DNA of 64,000 nucleotides, from contig JAPYSB010000007.1 in NCBI GenBank assembly GCA_029936675.1, positions 1-64,000 of the forward strand, read 5' to 3'. Every line of letters begins with the position of its first letter. Within the stretch, counting starts at the first letter, position 1. Made by a program: the position numbers and the translations under genes. Under the pieces are notes generated by a model. It was given only the letters and a program-made list of their open reading frames with translations. It made no database searches and had not been told where the DNA came from. Below, piece after piece: positions 26,721 to 35,223 of the stretch. The stretch is from Dehalococcoidia bacterium (lineage in GTDB: Bacteria > Chloroflexota > Dehalococcoidia > Lucifugimonadales > UBA826).

Positions 26721-27137
26721 CTGAACCCCGGAAGTATATTGGCTCTAGATGTAGGAACTGTTCGTATAGGGGTAGCTGCCAGTGACCCTACACAGACGAT
26801 TTCCACTCCACTACGGAGTCTAACTCGAAAAAACCCATTCTCAAAAATAAGGGAAATATGCTCAGATAGAGGCGTCGTATTGATCCTAATCGGGATGCCG
26901 TATTTACCTTCTGGAAAATCAGGTACTCAGGCGCAAATAACGGCCGAGTTTATTGATGACCTGAAAATATCTACTGAGATCCCCATACGAACCATAGATG
27001 AAAGAATGACAACTATTGAAGCAAAAACCCGACTTAAAGAGGCAGGTCATAAAAACACCAGCAGGACCAGAAACAAAGGAATCATTGACTCTGCTGCCGC
27101 AGCAGTATTGCTGGACGAATATATTAGTTCCCTTTAA
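26721..27137 (+). CDS. yqgF: Holliday junction resolvase-like YqgF/RuvX
   Basis: RNase H-fold protein implicated in pre-16S rRNA processing and/or junction resolution. LALDVGTVRIGVAASD near the start supplies the first Asp; later LIGMPY, DERMTTIEA and the C-terminal DSAAAAVLLDEY match the family. The ORF is in the same frame as alaS and opens only after its stop, with no ATG or GTG available. Candidates are CTG at 26721 (GGAGGAGAG upstream, giving an N-terminus like the family's) or TTG at 26739 used by the track (GGAAG 4 bases upstream). I give the longer one; the true start is uncertain. Confidence 0.88.
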   Translation: MNPGSILALDVGTVRIGVAASDPTQTISTPLRSLTRKNPFSKIREICSDRGVVLILIGMPYLPSGKSGTQAQITAEFIDDLKISTEIPIRTIDERMTTIEAKTRLKEAGHKNTSRTRNKGIIDSAAAAVLLDEYISSL

Positions 27138-27144
27138 GAATAAT

Positions 27145-28161
27145 TTAAAATCTTACAACCATCTGCACTTGGGTAGATGGTTTTATTAGGGCTTCAAAAG
27201 CTTCCTGTATACCCTCTATGGGCAAGAAATCAGTGTCCAGCAGCATTGGTTCCAGGTCAACCTTGCCATTTGATATCAAATCAAGGGCTACTCTCCAATC
27301 ATAAGGTTCAGCACCAAAAGTGGTATTTAATTGAATTTCTTTTCCTGCCCAATCAACTGGGAGCATTGGCACACTTTCCCAAGCTAAAGCAACGAGCATA
27401 ACACTTCCCTTTTTCCGAACCATATTTAGAGCCGCATCCAAGGTAGACGGGGCAGCCGCACATTCAAATACAACATGGGGGCCATCTCCCTCTGCCAAAT
27501 TAACTACCGAGGAGATTACATCCTCACAGGATGGGTCCACAACGGCATCGGCACCCAATTGTAAAGCCGTATCTCTGCGTGTAGCAGAGGGTTCTGAGAC
27601 TATTATTTTTCGCGCTCCAGCAGCTCTCGCAGCTTGCATAGTTAGTAAACCGATCGGGCCGGCACCCAAAACAGCTACGACATCGCCTAATTTCATATTT
27701 GACAATCTGACTGCCCTGACTGCAACTGAACAGGGTTCCGTCAGTGCTGCCTTTAAATCACTAACGTTGTCAGGAATCGACAAAGGTGTCCAATCATTCA
27801 ACAAAGTGAATTCGGAGTATCCTCTTTTCCGGGTGTCGGAAAATCCTTCTAATCGGTAGTTGTATTGTTCCTGCCTTCTCAAGGGGGCTTCCAAACCTGG
27901 TGGAGGTGTGCCACCGCCCCCAATGACTCTGTCGCCTTCTTTCCACATGGTAACTCCCGGGCCCACGGCGGCTACAGAGCCGCTAAATTCATGTCCCATT
28001 ACAGTGCCAGCTGGAGCAATATCATAAAGAAAAGCATGAACATCAGTCCCACAAATGGCACTATAACTAACTTTCACTAAAATTTCCCCTGGCCCAGGCT
28101 CAGGAACAGGTAGGTCTTCAATAACAAGTTCCTGTTTTCCTTTGTATACAGCTGCTTTCAT
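27145..28161 (-). CDS. MDR family zinc-dependent dehydrogenase
   Basis: NAD(P)-dependent medium-chain dehydrogenase, alcohol- or polyol-dehydrogenase-like. Catalytic zinc ligands appear in ICGTDVH (Cys) and MGHEFSG (His-Glu), and the Rossmann motif is VLGAGPIGLL near 170. The four-Cys structural zinc lobe is missing; a Gly/Pro-rich segment stands in its place. The tracked ORF starts at 28200, but ATG 28161 (MKAAVYKG) has GGGAG 8 bases upstream and is the normal family start, giving 338 residues. Substrate unknown. Isolated from the acpP cluster by a strong hairpin. Confidence 0.88.
   Translation of the reverse strand: MKAAVYKGKQELVIEDLPVPEPGPGEILVKVSYSAICGTDVHAFLYDIAPAGTVMGHEFSGSVAAVGPGVTMWKEGDRVIGGGGTPPPGLEAPLRRQEQYNYRLEGFSDTRKRGYSEFTLLNDWTPLSIPDNVSDLKAALTEPCSVAVRAVRLSNMKLGDVVAVLGAGPIGLLTMQAARAAGARKIIVSEPSATRRDTALQLGADAVVDPSCEDVISSVVNLAEGDGPHVVFECAAAPSTLDAALNMVRKKGSVMLVALAWESVPMLPVDWAGKEIQLNTTFGAEPYDWRVALDLISNGKVDLEPMLLDTDFLPIEGIQEAFEALIKPSTQVQMVVRF
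27157..27185 (+). terminator. Possible terminator of alaS-yqgF
   Basis: Plus strand AACCATCT/AGATGGTT (8 pairs, 10-base loop) followed by TTTATT. It falls inside the 3' end of the convergent MDR gene, as happens with convergent terminators. Moderate stem with a short T-tract. Confidence 0.4.
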
Positions 28162-28252
28162 GTCATCACTCCCAAAATCAATGATATTAAATGAGTGCAT
28201 TATAAATACCTAAGTCAATAAAAGGGGAAAATTAAAAAAGGGAAAATTAAAA

Positions 28253-28291
28253 GCCAGCGGCGTCCTAAGAAAATCTTAGGGCGCCGCTGGC
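28253..28291 (-). terminator. Strong intrinsic terminator after acpP
   Basis: Minus strand GCCAGCGGCG-CCCTAAGA / TCTTAGG-ACGCCGCTGGC makes a long GC-rich stem of about 17 pairs around a TTTT loop, then TTTTAATTTTCCC. It ends the yceD-to-acpP cluster. Just beyond, GGGAAAATTAAAA occurs twice in tandem (28225-28252 on plus), duplicating the T-rich tract. Confidence 0.85.
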
Positions 28292-28326
28292 CTGTTTATA
28301 GAGTGCAGGTAAGTCGTGAAAGTGAC

Positions 28327-28581
28327 CTAGTCCTCTACACCCTTATCCCGTAGGTAATCGATGGCTGCCTGAACCGTAGTTATTGATTCGGCGTCTTCGT
28401 CAGATATTTCTATTTCAATATCATCAGAACTAAATTCTTCCTCAAAAGCCATTATCAATTCAACCAAGTCAAGTGAATCTGCGTTCAAATCATCTGTAAA
28501 CGAAGCTCCAGGCAAAACTTCAGCCTCATCTACACTTAATTTTTCTGCTACAACAGCTTGAACTTTTTCAAGTAGCGACAT
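28327..28581 (-). CDS. acpP: Acyl carrier protein
   Basis: 84-residue four-helix carrier for fatty acid synthesis. The phosphopantetheine attachment Ser is in [10 protein letters not shown] near residue 36, followed by acidic helix II and III ([16 protein letters not shown]). It is the last gene of the fab-type cluster and is followed by a strong terminator. Confidence 0.97.
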   Translation of the reverse strand: MSLLEKVQAVVAEKLSVDEAEVLPGASFTDDLNADSLDLVELIMAFEEEFSSDDIEIEISDEDAESITTVQAAIDYLRDKGVED

Positions 28582-28609
28582 TTGATGCCTCCATTTTATT
28601 TATTACGTT

Positions 28610-29041
28610 CTAAACAGTGATACCAACTTTCATATAAGACCCAAGAACCCCATTGACAAAGCTAGGAGAATTTTCTGACCCAAATCTTTTTGCCAGCTCC
28701 ACGGCTTCGTTAAGCACCGCCTTTTCAGGAACTTTGTCTTTACACCATACTAATTCTGCAATTGCCATTCGAAGAATATTGCGATCCACTATTGCTATTT
28801 GCATCAAAGGCCAATCTGGAGCTAACTCACTGATTATAGTATCGATTGAGGCGAAGTTTTCAAGTACATTTGCAACTATGTCACCAGCAAATATGTGAAA
28901 GTTATTTTCAAATTCATATCGGTTAAAACCCCTTTCAAGAACCTCCATTGCATCATGACCTACAGAGTCATATTCGCACAAAGCTTGCAGACCCAACACT
29001 CTGGCTTCTCTTCTACTATAGATACGGGATTTATATTCCAT
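28610..29041 (-). CDS. nusB: Transcription antitermination factor NusB
   Basis: All-helical 143-residue protein that with NusE (S10) binds boxA of rRNA transcripts. N-terminal SRREARVLGLQALCEYD and C-terminal DRNILRMAIAEL...PEKAVLNEAVELAKRFGSE...FVNGVLG are family hallmarks. It sits between fabD and acpP with short gaps, an unusual interleaving of transcription and fatty acid genes that may simply share a promoter. Confidence 0.93.
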   Translation of the reverse strand: MEYKSRIYSRREARVLGLQALCEYDSVGHDAMEVLERGFNRYEFENNFHIFAGDIVANVLENFASIDTIISELAPDWPLMQIAIVDRNILRMAIAELVWCKDKVPEKAVLNEAVELAKRFGSENSPSFVNGVLGSYMKVGITV

Positions 29042-29060
29042 TTCAACTACGAGTTCTTCG

Positions 29061-30011
29061 CTAATTCCTACTAATTGCTACAATAGACTCTATATCATTG
29101 ATACTAGATACATTCGCAGCTCTATCAATCTTTTTTACCATTCCCCCTAAAGCCCGCCCTGGTCCTATCTCGAGAAAATTTGTTATACCTGACTTTATCA
29201 TGAAGTCAACAGATTTTTTCCATTGCACACACCCTGAGATTTGAGTTATCAATTCTCCTTTTATTTCATCACCTGTTTGGAGGGGGTTCCCTGTACAATT
29301 GGCTACAATAGGGACTTCTGGATCATTGAATTTCAGCCCATCGATGAATTCCATAAGGCCAGCTTTCGCAGGCTCCATTAACCCAGAATGAAAAGCCCCT
29401 CCAACTTTCAAAGGAATTACTTTTTTCGCTCCCCTAGCATTTGCCATATCCATAGCTCTAGCTACAGCAATTTTTCCCCCACTTATCACGATTTGTTCTT
29501 GAGTGTTGATATTTGATATATATACGCCAGATTCCCTCGCTATTTCCTGTAACACCATTTCATCCAACCCCAAAATTGCGGCCATAGTCCCCGGGTTTGA
29601 ATCGCAAGCATTTTGCATCAGTTCCCCTCGTTCTTGAACTAGCAAAGCCGTGTCCATAACTGACAAAACTCCTGACGCCGCAAGAGCCGTATACTCGCCA
29701 AGGCTATGTCCTGCCATTAGGTATGGAACAGGCATGAATTCTTGCGTAATATTTTCTTTCATCGCTTCCATACAAGCCAAACTCACTGCCATGATTCCGG
29801 GTTGGGCATTCTTGGTCTCCCGCAAATCATCTTCCGAACCTTCAAACATGATTTTAGATAGAGGCCTACCTAAAGCTTCATCGACCATCTCAAACACTTG
29901 CCTGCCGGAGTCCGAACCTTCGTAAAGCTCCAACCCCATTCCGACAGATTGAGCACCCTGACCAGGGAATAGAAAAGCTGTCTTGGAATTTCTTGCAAAG
30001 GTGAGTGTCAT
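29061..30011 (-). CDS. fabD: Malonyl-CoA:ACP transacylase
   Basis: Transfers malonyl groups to ACP. AFLFPGQGAQSVGMG at residues 12-26, the nucleophile Ser in MAGHSLGEYTAL near 100, and His in VGGAFHSGLM near 205 complete the active site. Length 316 is normal. Located between rpmF and nusB in the same direction; the plsX and fabH genes that usually intervene after rpmF are absent here. Confidence 0.96.
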   Translation of the reverse strand: MTLTFARNSKTAFLFPGQGAQSVGMGLELYEGSDSGRQVFEMVDEALGRPLSKIMFEGSEDDLRETKNAQPGIMAVSLACMEAMKENITQEFMPVPYLMAGHSLGEYTALAASGVLSVMDTALLVQERGELMQNACDSNPGTMAAILGLDEMVLQEIARESGVYISNINTQEQIVISGGKIAVARAMDMANARGAKKVIPLKVGGAFHSGLMEPAKAGLMEFIDGLKFNDPEVPIVANCTGNPLQTGDEIKGELITQISGCVQWKKSVDFMIKSGITNFLEIGPGRALGGMVKKIDRAANVSSINDIESIVAISRN

Positions 30012-30044
30012 ATTAATGTCCTTTAGTAAGCTACGCCCGAGATC

Positions 30045-30236
30045 TTATACAACTGTTTGATCAGAGTTGGTCACGTTACGGCCATTATAAGTGCCACAGC
30101 TCAAGCATGCCCTGTGGGGCATGCGAGGAAGATGACACTGAGGGCAATTAGAAAGTGAGGCAGGTTTTATAGCATTATGAGCATTCCGGCCGCCTTTTCT
30201 TTTCCTGGAGTGTTTTTTCTTGGGTAGTGGTGGCAT
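30045..30236 (-). CDS. rpmF: 50S ribosomal protein L32
   Basis: 63-residue zinc-ribbon ribosomal protein: basic N-terminus MPPLPKKKHSRKRKGGRNAH, then CPQC and CLSCG as the four zinc cysteines, so this is the Cys-containing C+ form that does not reflect zinc-limitation replacement. It follows the DUF177 gene closely, the usual yceD-rpmF order. Confidence 0.95.
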   Translation of the reverse strand: MPPLPKKKHSRKRKGGRNAHNAIKPASLSNCPQCHLPRMPHRACLSCGTYNGRNVTNSDQTVV

Positions 30237-30253
30237 GTTAGTTCCCTTGTTTA

Positions 30254-30799
30254 TTATTCCGTTGGCCTAAAAGACTCTAATAGAGCAGCCAATTTAGTAT
30301 TTTTTTTGTTATTTCTGCAATTACATTTTTCTTCATTGAGGTTTATACCGCAATCTATGCACAACCCTTTACAATGTTCCTTGCATTTAGAATTGATAGA
30401 TGCGTGCAATGAAGTATATTGGCACACCGCATCAGATAAATCCAATACATTATCTTCTCCGATATAAAAATTGTCTTCACCAATTCCTTCTAATTCATTT
30501 CTTTCACCAGTAACTAAATTAAACAACGGGAAGTACTCTTCCTCTATCGCTAAACCTAAGGGTTCAATATATTGGTCTAGACAATTCCCGCATTGCCTAC
30601 CGATTTTAGCCGACAAACAAGCACTTACCCATACTCCTACATCAGTTTTGGTAAGTAAAACTGAACCATCAACATCGCACTTAAATTCAGACCGACCCAT
30701 TTTGATGGTACCGCTTACACTTTCTAACTTTTTGTTACCACTACTCGCCTTTAGCAAGGTAGCTACTTTAAAGTCCATAGCACGCCTCATGGTGTCCAT
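30254..30799 (-). CDS. yceD: DUF177 (YceD) 23S rRNA accumulation protein
   Basis: 181 residues with the DUF177 pattern: GRQCGNCLDQY in the middle, and C-terminal CKEHCKGLCIDCGINLN plus CNC supplying clustered cysteines. Family members are needed for normal 23S rRNA accumulation and are nearly always followed by rpmF, as here. Start could be either the first ATG or an in-frame ATG 7 codons later (MDFKVATLL). Confidence 0.9.
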   Translation of the reverse strand: MDTMRRAMDFKVATLLKASSGNKKLESVSGTIKMGRSEFKCDVDGSVLLTKTDVGVWVSACLSAKIGRQCGNCLDQYIEPLGLAIEEEYFPLFNLVTGERNELEGIGEDNFYIGEDNVLDLSDAVCQYTSLHASINSKCKEHCKGLCIDCGINLNEEKCNCRNNKKNTKLAALLESFRPTE

Positions 30800-30940
30800 T
30801 CAAAGAAATAATTCAAACAAACACTATATCTTTGGCAAGGGAACTCGGTCAACCAGAATACAAGCTATTTTCAATCAATTATTTAACACTTAATGTATTT
30901 AGAATAAAAGTGTTTGAAAATCCGTTAAGGTTAGATTACA

Positions 30941-32494
30941 TTGACTGAAGTAACAAAAATATCCCATGGAACCTACCAACTACCCGATGAAAAAGGCAAA
31001 ACAATGACATCTCCAGAAAAAACCTATGACGTAGTGATAGTGGGGGCGGGAAACGCCGCCTTAACTTCAGCACTATCTGCGGCATCAAAAGGTGCGAAAG
31101 TGGCAATTCTCGAAAAAGCCCCTGAACACCTACGAGGAGGTAATTCTTATTTCACAGGTGGGCTTTTCCGATTTGCATACAATGGGATAGAAGATATTTC
31201 AAAGTTATTACCTGAAATAACATCAGAAGAAAAACAAAATATAGATGTGGGATCTTACAATGAATCTGAATTTTATTCTGATGTTATGAGGGTTACTGAA
31301 GGTTTGTCAGACCCTTCCTTACTTCAAATACTAACATCTCAATCATTCCTCACCATGCTATGGATGCGAAATCAGGGGGTCCCATGGATACTTGCCTACG
31401 GCAGACAAGCTTTTAAACATGAGGGTAAACAAAAATTCTGGGGAGGATTGATTGTAGAAGCAGTCGGTGGAGGTAAGGGATTGTCCGATAGGCTTTTTGA
31501 ATTGGTTGAACGAAACAATATCGAAGTACTGTATCAAACTAGCGGCACAGATTTATCGGTCGATCAACAAGGACACATCGAAGGAGTAATTGCAAAATCA
31601 AAATCTGGATACGAGAAAATCTCCTGTAAATCAGTTGTGCTTGCTTGTGGAGGCTTTGAAGCAAACTCAGAGATGCGAACCAGATATTTAGGACCAGGTT
31701 GGGAACTAGCAAAGGTTAGAGGAACCCAATATAACACCGGTGATGGTATAAATATGGCTCTCCGAATCGGGGCACAATCTCACGGGCACTGGAGTGGGTG
31801 CCATGCGGTTGCTTGGGATTTAAATGCACCTCCTCACGGTGATAGAAATGTGGGAGACCTTTTTCAAAAACACTCTTACCCATTTGGACTGATAGTAAAT
31901 GTTGAAGGAGAAAGATTTGTCGATGAAGGTGCGGATTTGAGAAATTACACCTATGCAAAATACGGCCGCGAAATATTAAAACAACCTCAAAGGGTTGCCT
32001 TTCAACTTTTTGACCAAAAGACTAAACATCTATTAAGAGATGAATATTTTATTCCCCAAATGACGATGGCGGAAGCTGAAACAATAGAAGAATTGGCTGT
32101 CGGGTTAGACATTAACCCTGGACAGTTACAAATAACTGTCCAGGAATTCAATGGGGCAGTCCAAGACGGTGATTTTAATCCTACCGCTCTTGACGGGAAG
32201 CACACTGAGGGAATTACCCCCCCAAAGTCCAACTGGGCGCAAAAATTAGATAAACCTCCTTATTTAGGGTATGCAGTAACCTGTGGAATAACATTTACAT
32301 TTGGTGGTCTGAAAATAGATACGAACACACAAGTCCAAGACAATTCTGATATGCCCATACCTGGGCTTTACGCTGCAGGGGAACTCACTGGAGGGTTGTT
32401 TTACAACAACTATCCTGGAGGATCCGGTCTAATGTCCGGCGCAGTATTTGGGAAAATAGCCGGTGAGAATGCCGCAAAGGAAGCCTTAATTTAG
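30941..32494 (+). CDS. FAD-dependent TcuA-like / fumarate reductase family flavoprotein
   Basis: Flavoprotein dehydrogenase of the succinate dehydrogenase/fumarate reductase superfamily. The dinucleotide-binding motif VVIVGAGNAALTSAL lies near residue 31, then LEKAPEHLRGGNSYFTGG, closest in form to tricarballylate dehydrogenase TcuA. The C-terminus has GLYAAGELTGG and NNYPGGSGLM for FAD contacts. Length 517. Tracked start is TTG; ATG at 31004 (MTSPEKTYDVV) with AAAGG upstream is a good alternative. No tcuB or tcuC partner is adjacent, so its electron acceptor and substrate are open. First of a plus-strand run with NHL and ThDP genes. Confidence 0.85.
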   Translation: MTEVTKISHGTYQLPDEKGKTMTSPEKTYDVVIVGAGNAALTSALSAASKGAKVAILEKAPEHLRGGNSYFTGGLFRFAYNGIEDISKLLPEITSEEKQNIDVGSYNESEFYSDVMRVTEGLSDPSLLQILTSQSFLTMLWMRNQGVPWILAYGRQAFKHEGKQKFWGGLIVEAVGGGKGLSDRLFELVERNNIEVLYQTSGTDLSVDQQGHIEGVIAKSKSGYEKISCKSVVLACGGFEANSEMRTRYLGPGWELAKVRGTQYNTGDGINMALRIGAQSHGHWSGCHAVAWDLNAPPHGDRNVGDLFQKHSYPFGLIVNVEGERFVDEGADLRNYTYAKYGREILKQPQRVAFQLFDQKTKHLLRDEYFIPQMTMAEAETIEELAVGLDINPGQLQITVQEFNGAVQDGDFNPTALDGKHTEGITPPKSNWAQKLDKPPYLGYAVTCGITFTFGGLKIDTNTQVQDNSDMPIPGLYAAGELTGGLFYNNYPGGSGLMSGAVFGKIAGENAAKEALI

Positions 32495-32599
32495 AGTATT
32501 CTTGACCAAATTCACATATAAATCTAAAGTATGGGTTCTTGCTACGATAATAAAACTATCGATTGACCTAGATTAGTCAATATAGGGGAGAATCTCATA

Positions 32600-33487
32600 A
32601 TGCCATACGGTAGTGGGGACTATACATACGAAGTCGATCAAGACTGGGGCAGGTTGCCAGAGGGGTACGAATTCAATCAGGTGGCAGGGGTAGCGGTGGA
32701 TAAGGAAGATAATGTCTACCTTTATAACCGAAGTGAACATCAGGTCATGATATTTAAAAAAAATGGGGATTTTTTAAAATCCTGGGATGTTAAATTTTCC
32801 AATCCTCATGGCATGCATATAGGACCAGATGGGAATTTTTATTTTGCTGACCGTGATGCCCATGTCGTCCTTAAATACAGTCCAGACCAAACACTTCTAC
32901 TTACTCTCGGCACCTACAATGTTGAATCAAATACCGGCTACAGTGGAAATCTGATGGTAGTTCCGCACCCGGCTGGACCCTTTAATCTGCCGACGGGGGT
33001 AGTTGTCGCCGACGACGGTAATATTTTCGTGTCGGATGGTTACGGAAATTGTAGATTCCATAAGTTCTCCCCTGATGGAGCATTACTAGATACTTGGGGT
33101 GAAGCTGGAAAAGATAACCCCATGGATTTTCATCTTCCCCATGGAATAGCCCTAAACAAAGATGGATTACTAGCAATCTGTGACCGCGAAAACCACAGAA
33201 TCCAATTTACCGATCAAGATGGGGAATTCATGTTTATTTGGGATGGATTCTTACAACCAACCGATATAGCCTTCGGACCAGATGGAGAAGCATACGTATC
33301 GGAATTGCAACACAGAATTTCAATATTAGATGCAGAAGGAAATTTGATAAGCCGGTGGGCAGATGAGAGTAGCTCATCCGCGGGTCATTTCATTGCCCCT
33401 CACGGGATCGCTGTGGACTCTTCGAAGGATATCTATGTTGGAGAGGTTTTGGAAGGAAGGCGAATACAAAAATTTATTAGGCAATAA
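32600..33487 (+). CDS. NHL-repeat beta-propeller protein
   Basis: 295 residues made of NHL repeats: GVAVDKEDNVYLYNRSEHQV, GMHIGPDGNFYFADRDAHVV, DDGNIFVSDGYGNCRFHKFS, ALNKDGLLAICDRENHRIQF, and a final APHGIAVDSSKDIYVGEV. The Asp/His-rich blades resemble the lyase domain of peptidylamidoglycolate lyase and related propellers. No signal peptide is visible, suggesting a cytoplasmic location. A paralogue lies at 55.6 kb. It is 33 bases upstream of a ThDP-enzyme gene, so the two are probably co-transcribed. Role unknown. Confidence 0.85.
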   Translation: MPYGSGDYTYEVDQDWGRLPEGYEFNQVAGVAVDKEDNVYLYNRSEHQVMIFKKNGDFLKSWDVKFSNPHGMHIGPDGNFYFADRDAHVVLKYSPDQTLLLTLGTYNVESNTGYSGNLMVVPHPAGPFNLPTGVVVADDGNIFVSDGYGNCRFHKFSPDGALLDTWGEAGKDNPMDFHLPHGIALNKDGLLAICDRENHRIQFTDQDGEFMFIWDGFLQPTDIAFGPDGEAYVSELQHRISILDAEGNLISRWADESSSSAGHFIAPHGIAVDSSKDIYVGEVLEGRRIQKFIRQ

Positions 33488-33519
33488 TCAAAAAGTAAAA
33501 ATAATCTAGGAGATATTAA

Positions 33520-35163
33520 ATGAACGGTGACCAATTAATGGCCAGTTTACTGAAGAAAGAAGGAACTGAATGGATTTCCTGTTTCCCGGCTCAAACCTTG
33601 ATTGAGGCTTGCTCACAGGAAGGAATCAGACCTATCCTCTGCAGACAAGAACGAGCTGGGGTAAATATGGCCGACGCATACAGTCGGATCCACAATGGTA
33701 ACAAGATCGGGGTCTTTACCATGCAACATGGTCCAGGCGCAGAGAATGCATTTGGAGGAGTAGCACAAGCTTATGCTGATAATGTACCCATGCTACTGAT
33801 ACCAGGGGGATCTACTGAAAGAAGAGTAGGGGTTCATCCTGGATTTGACGCAATCCCAAACTATCAACATATAACTAAATGGGCAGGCCGTATAAACACA
33901 ATCGAACGCATACCAGAAATGGTTAGCCAAGCATTCACCCATTTGAGAAATGGAAGACCTGGTCCTGTATTACTCGAATTGCCAGGTGATGTTGCCCATG
34001 CTGAAGTTCCAGCAGGTATAGAAGAATACCAACCCAGTCGGTCATATAAATCATATGCAGCAAATGAGGATGTGAGGGATATAGTCACCGCTTTGCTAAA
34101 GGCAGAAGCACCCGTTATAAACGCAGGCCAAGGCACATTGTATGCCGAAGCCACAGACGAACTAATAGAATTTGCCGAGTTAGTCAATGTTCCGGTCATG
34201 ACTACCCTCGCTGGTAAAAGTGCCTATCCAGAAGATCACGCCTTAGCATTAGGCACTGGAGGCAATACGGGCACCTTAATGGTTGACAGATTCCTCCAAA
34301 ACACAGATTTCGTTTTGGGAATAGGAACTAGTTTCGCAATATCAAACTTCACTGCACCAATGCCACCAGGGGCCACCAAAGCACAAATTACCAACACCGC
34401 TGAGGACATTAACAGAGACTACCGTGTCGAATACGGTGCGGTCGGTGATGCTAAATTAGTTTTACAGCAATTGATTGAGGAAGCAAAATCTCAGCTAGGT
34501 GAGCATGGCAGAGGTGATGTGCACGGGGTAAAAGAAAAGATATCGATAATAAAAGACGAATTCATGAAAGAATGGGGACCAAGATTAAATTCAGATGAGA
34601 CCCCTATGAGCCCATACCGAGTATTCAATGAGATGATGAAGGCCATCGATCCTAGAAATGCTATAGTCACTCATGACTCTGGGTATCCTAGAAATCAGCT
34701 TGTTCCATTTTGGCCGGCTCTCACTCCCCGCTCCTATATCGGTTGGGGTAAGTCAACACAACTGGGGTACGGCTTAGGGTTAGCGCTTGGCGCCAAAGTT
34801 GCAGCACCGGATAAGATAGTCATAAATGTTATGGGAGACGCTGCATTTGGTATGTCAGGTTTGGATATAGAGACTGCTAGTCGATCCGGACTTGGAACAA
34901 TAACGATCGTATTGAATAATGGTGTCATGACACACTATTACGACCACTTTCCACACGCTACTGAGAATTGGAAGAGTAATGAATTAGGCGGTATATATTC
35001 CGATACCGCAAAAAGTCTGGGAGCACATGGTGAGCGAATACATAATCCGGATGAAATAGGTCAGGCAATGACAAGAGCTGTAGAAGCTGCTAAGGGTGGG
35101 CAACCTGTACTACTGGAAATGATTACCAAAGAAGAAGAAACTATCTCAACCTATGGAAGATAG
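33520..35163 (+). CDS. ThDP-dependent enzyme (acetolactate synthase/oxalyl-CoA decarboxylase-like), paralogue A
   Basis: 547-residue three-domain ThDP enzyme. The N-terminal PYR domain has the catalytic Glu in CRQERAGVNMADAYSR near residue 47 and GPGAENAFGGVAQAYAD. The C-terminal PP domain has the cofactor motif GDAAFGMSGLDIET ... VLNNG near 440-470. The GDA start and FGMSGLDIET are more like oxalyl-CoA decarboxylase than acetolactate synthase (GDG). No FAD-type or CoA-specific features allow a substrate call. Follows the NHL gene; a clear paralogue sits at 37.3 kb. Confidence 0.87.
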   Translation: MNGDQLMASLLKKEGTEWISCFPAQTLIEACSQEGIRPILCRQERAGVNMADAYSRIHNGNKIGVFTMQHGPGAENAFGGVAQAYADNVPMLLIPGGSTERRVGVHPGFDAIPNYQHITKWAGRINTIERIPEMVSQAFTHLRNGRPGPVLLELPGDVAHAEVPAGIEEYQPSRSYKSYAANEDVRDIVTALLKAEAPVINAGQGTLYAEATDELIEFAELVNVPVMTTLAGKSAYPEDHALALGTGGNTGTLMVDRFLQNTDFVLGIGTSFAISNFTAPMPPGATKAQITNTAEDINRDYRVEYGAVGDAKLVLQQLIEEAKSQLGEHGRGDVHGVKEKISIIKDEFMKEWGPRLNSDETPMSPYRVFNEMMKAIDPRNAIVTHDSGYPRNQLVPFWPALTPRSYIGWGKSTQLGYGLGLALGAKVAAPDKIVINVMGDAAFGMSGLDIETASRSGLGTITIVLNNGVMTHYYDHFPHATENWKSNELGGIYSDTAKSLGAHGERIHNPDEIGQAMTRAVEAAKGGQPVLLEMITKEEETISTYGR

Positions 35164-35171
35164 ACGATAGG

Positions 35172-35223
35172 ATTCTGTGTACACACTGATTTTTATTCTA
35201 TATTGTCGCCGTGTACACAGAAT
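35172..35223. repeat. Perfect 13-bp inverted repeat around the DUF2156 stop
   Basis: ATTCTGTGTACAC (35172-35184) and GTGTACACAGAAT (35211-35223) are exact inverted copies separated by 26 bases. Each arm contains the 8-bp palindrome GTGTACAC. One arm is the last coding sequence of the DUF2156 gene, the other is between the convergent ThDP and DUF2156 genes. No T-tract follows, so either a weak bidirectional terminator or a paired operator. Confidence 0.6.

Noticed and set aside
26309-26806. 165-codon minus-strand ORF
   Set aside because: Antisense to the alaS C-terminus; its proline run is the complement of the glycine tract.
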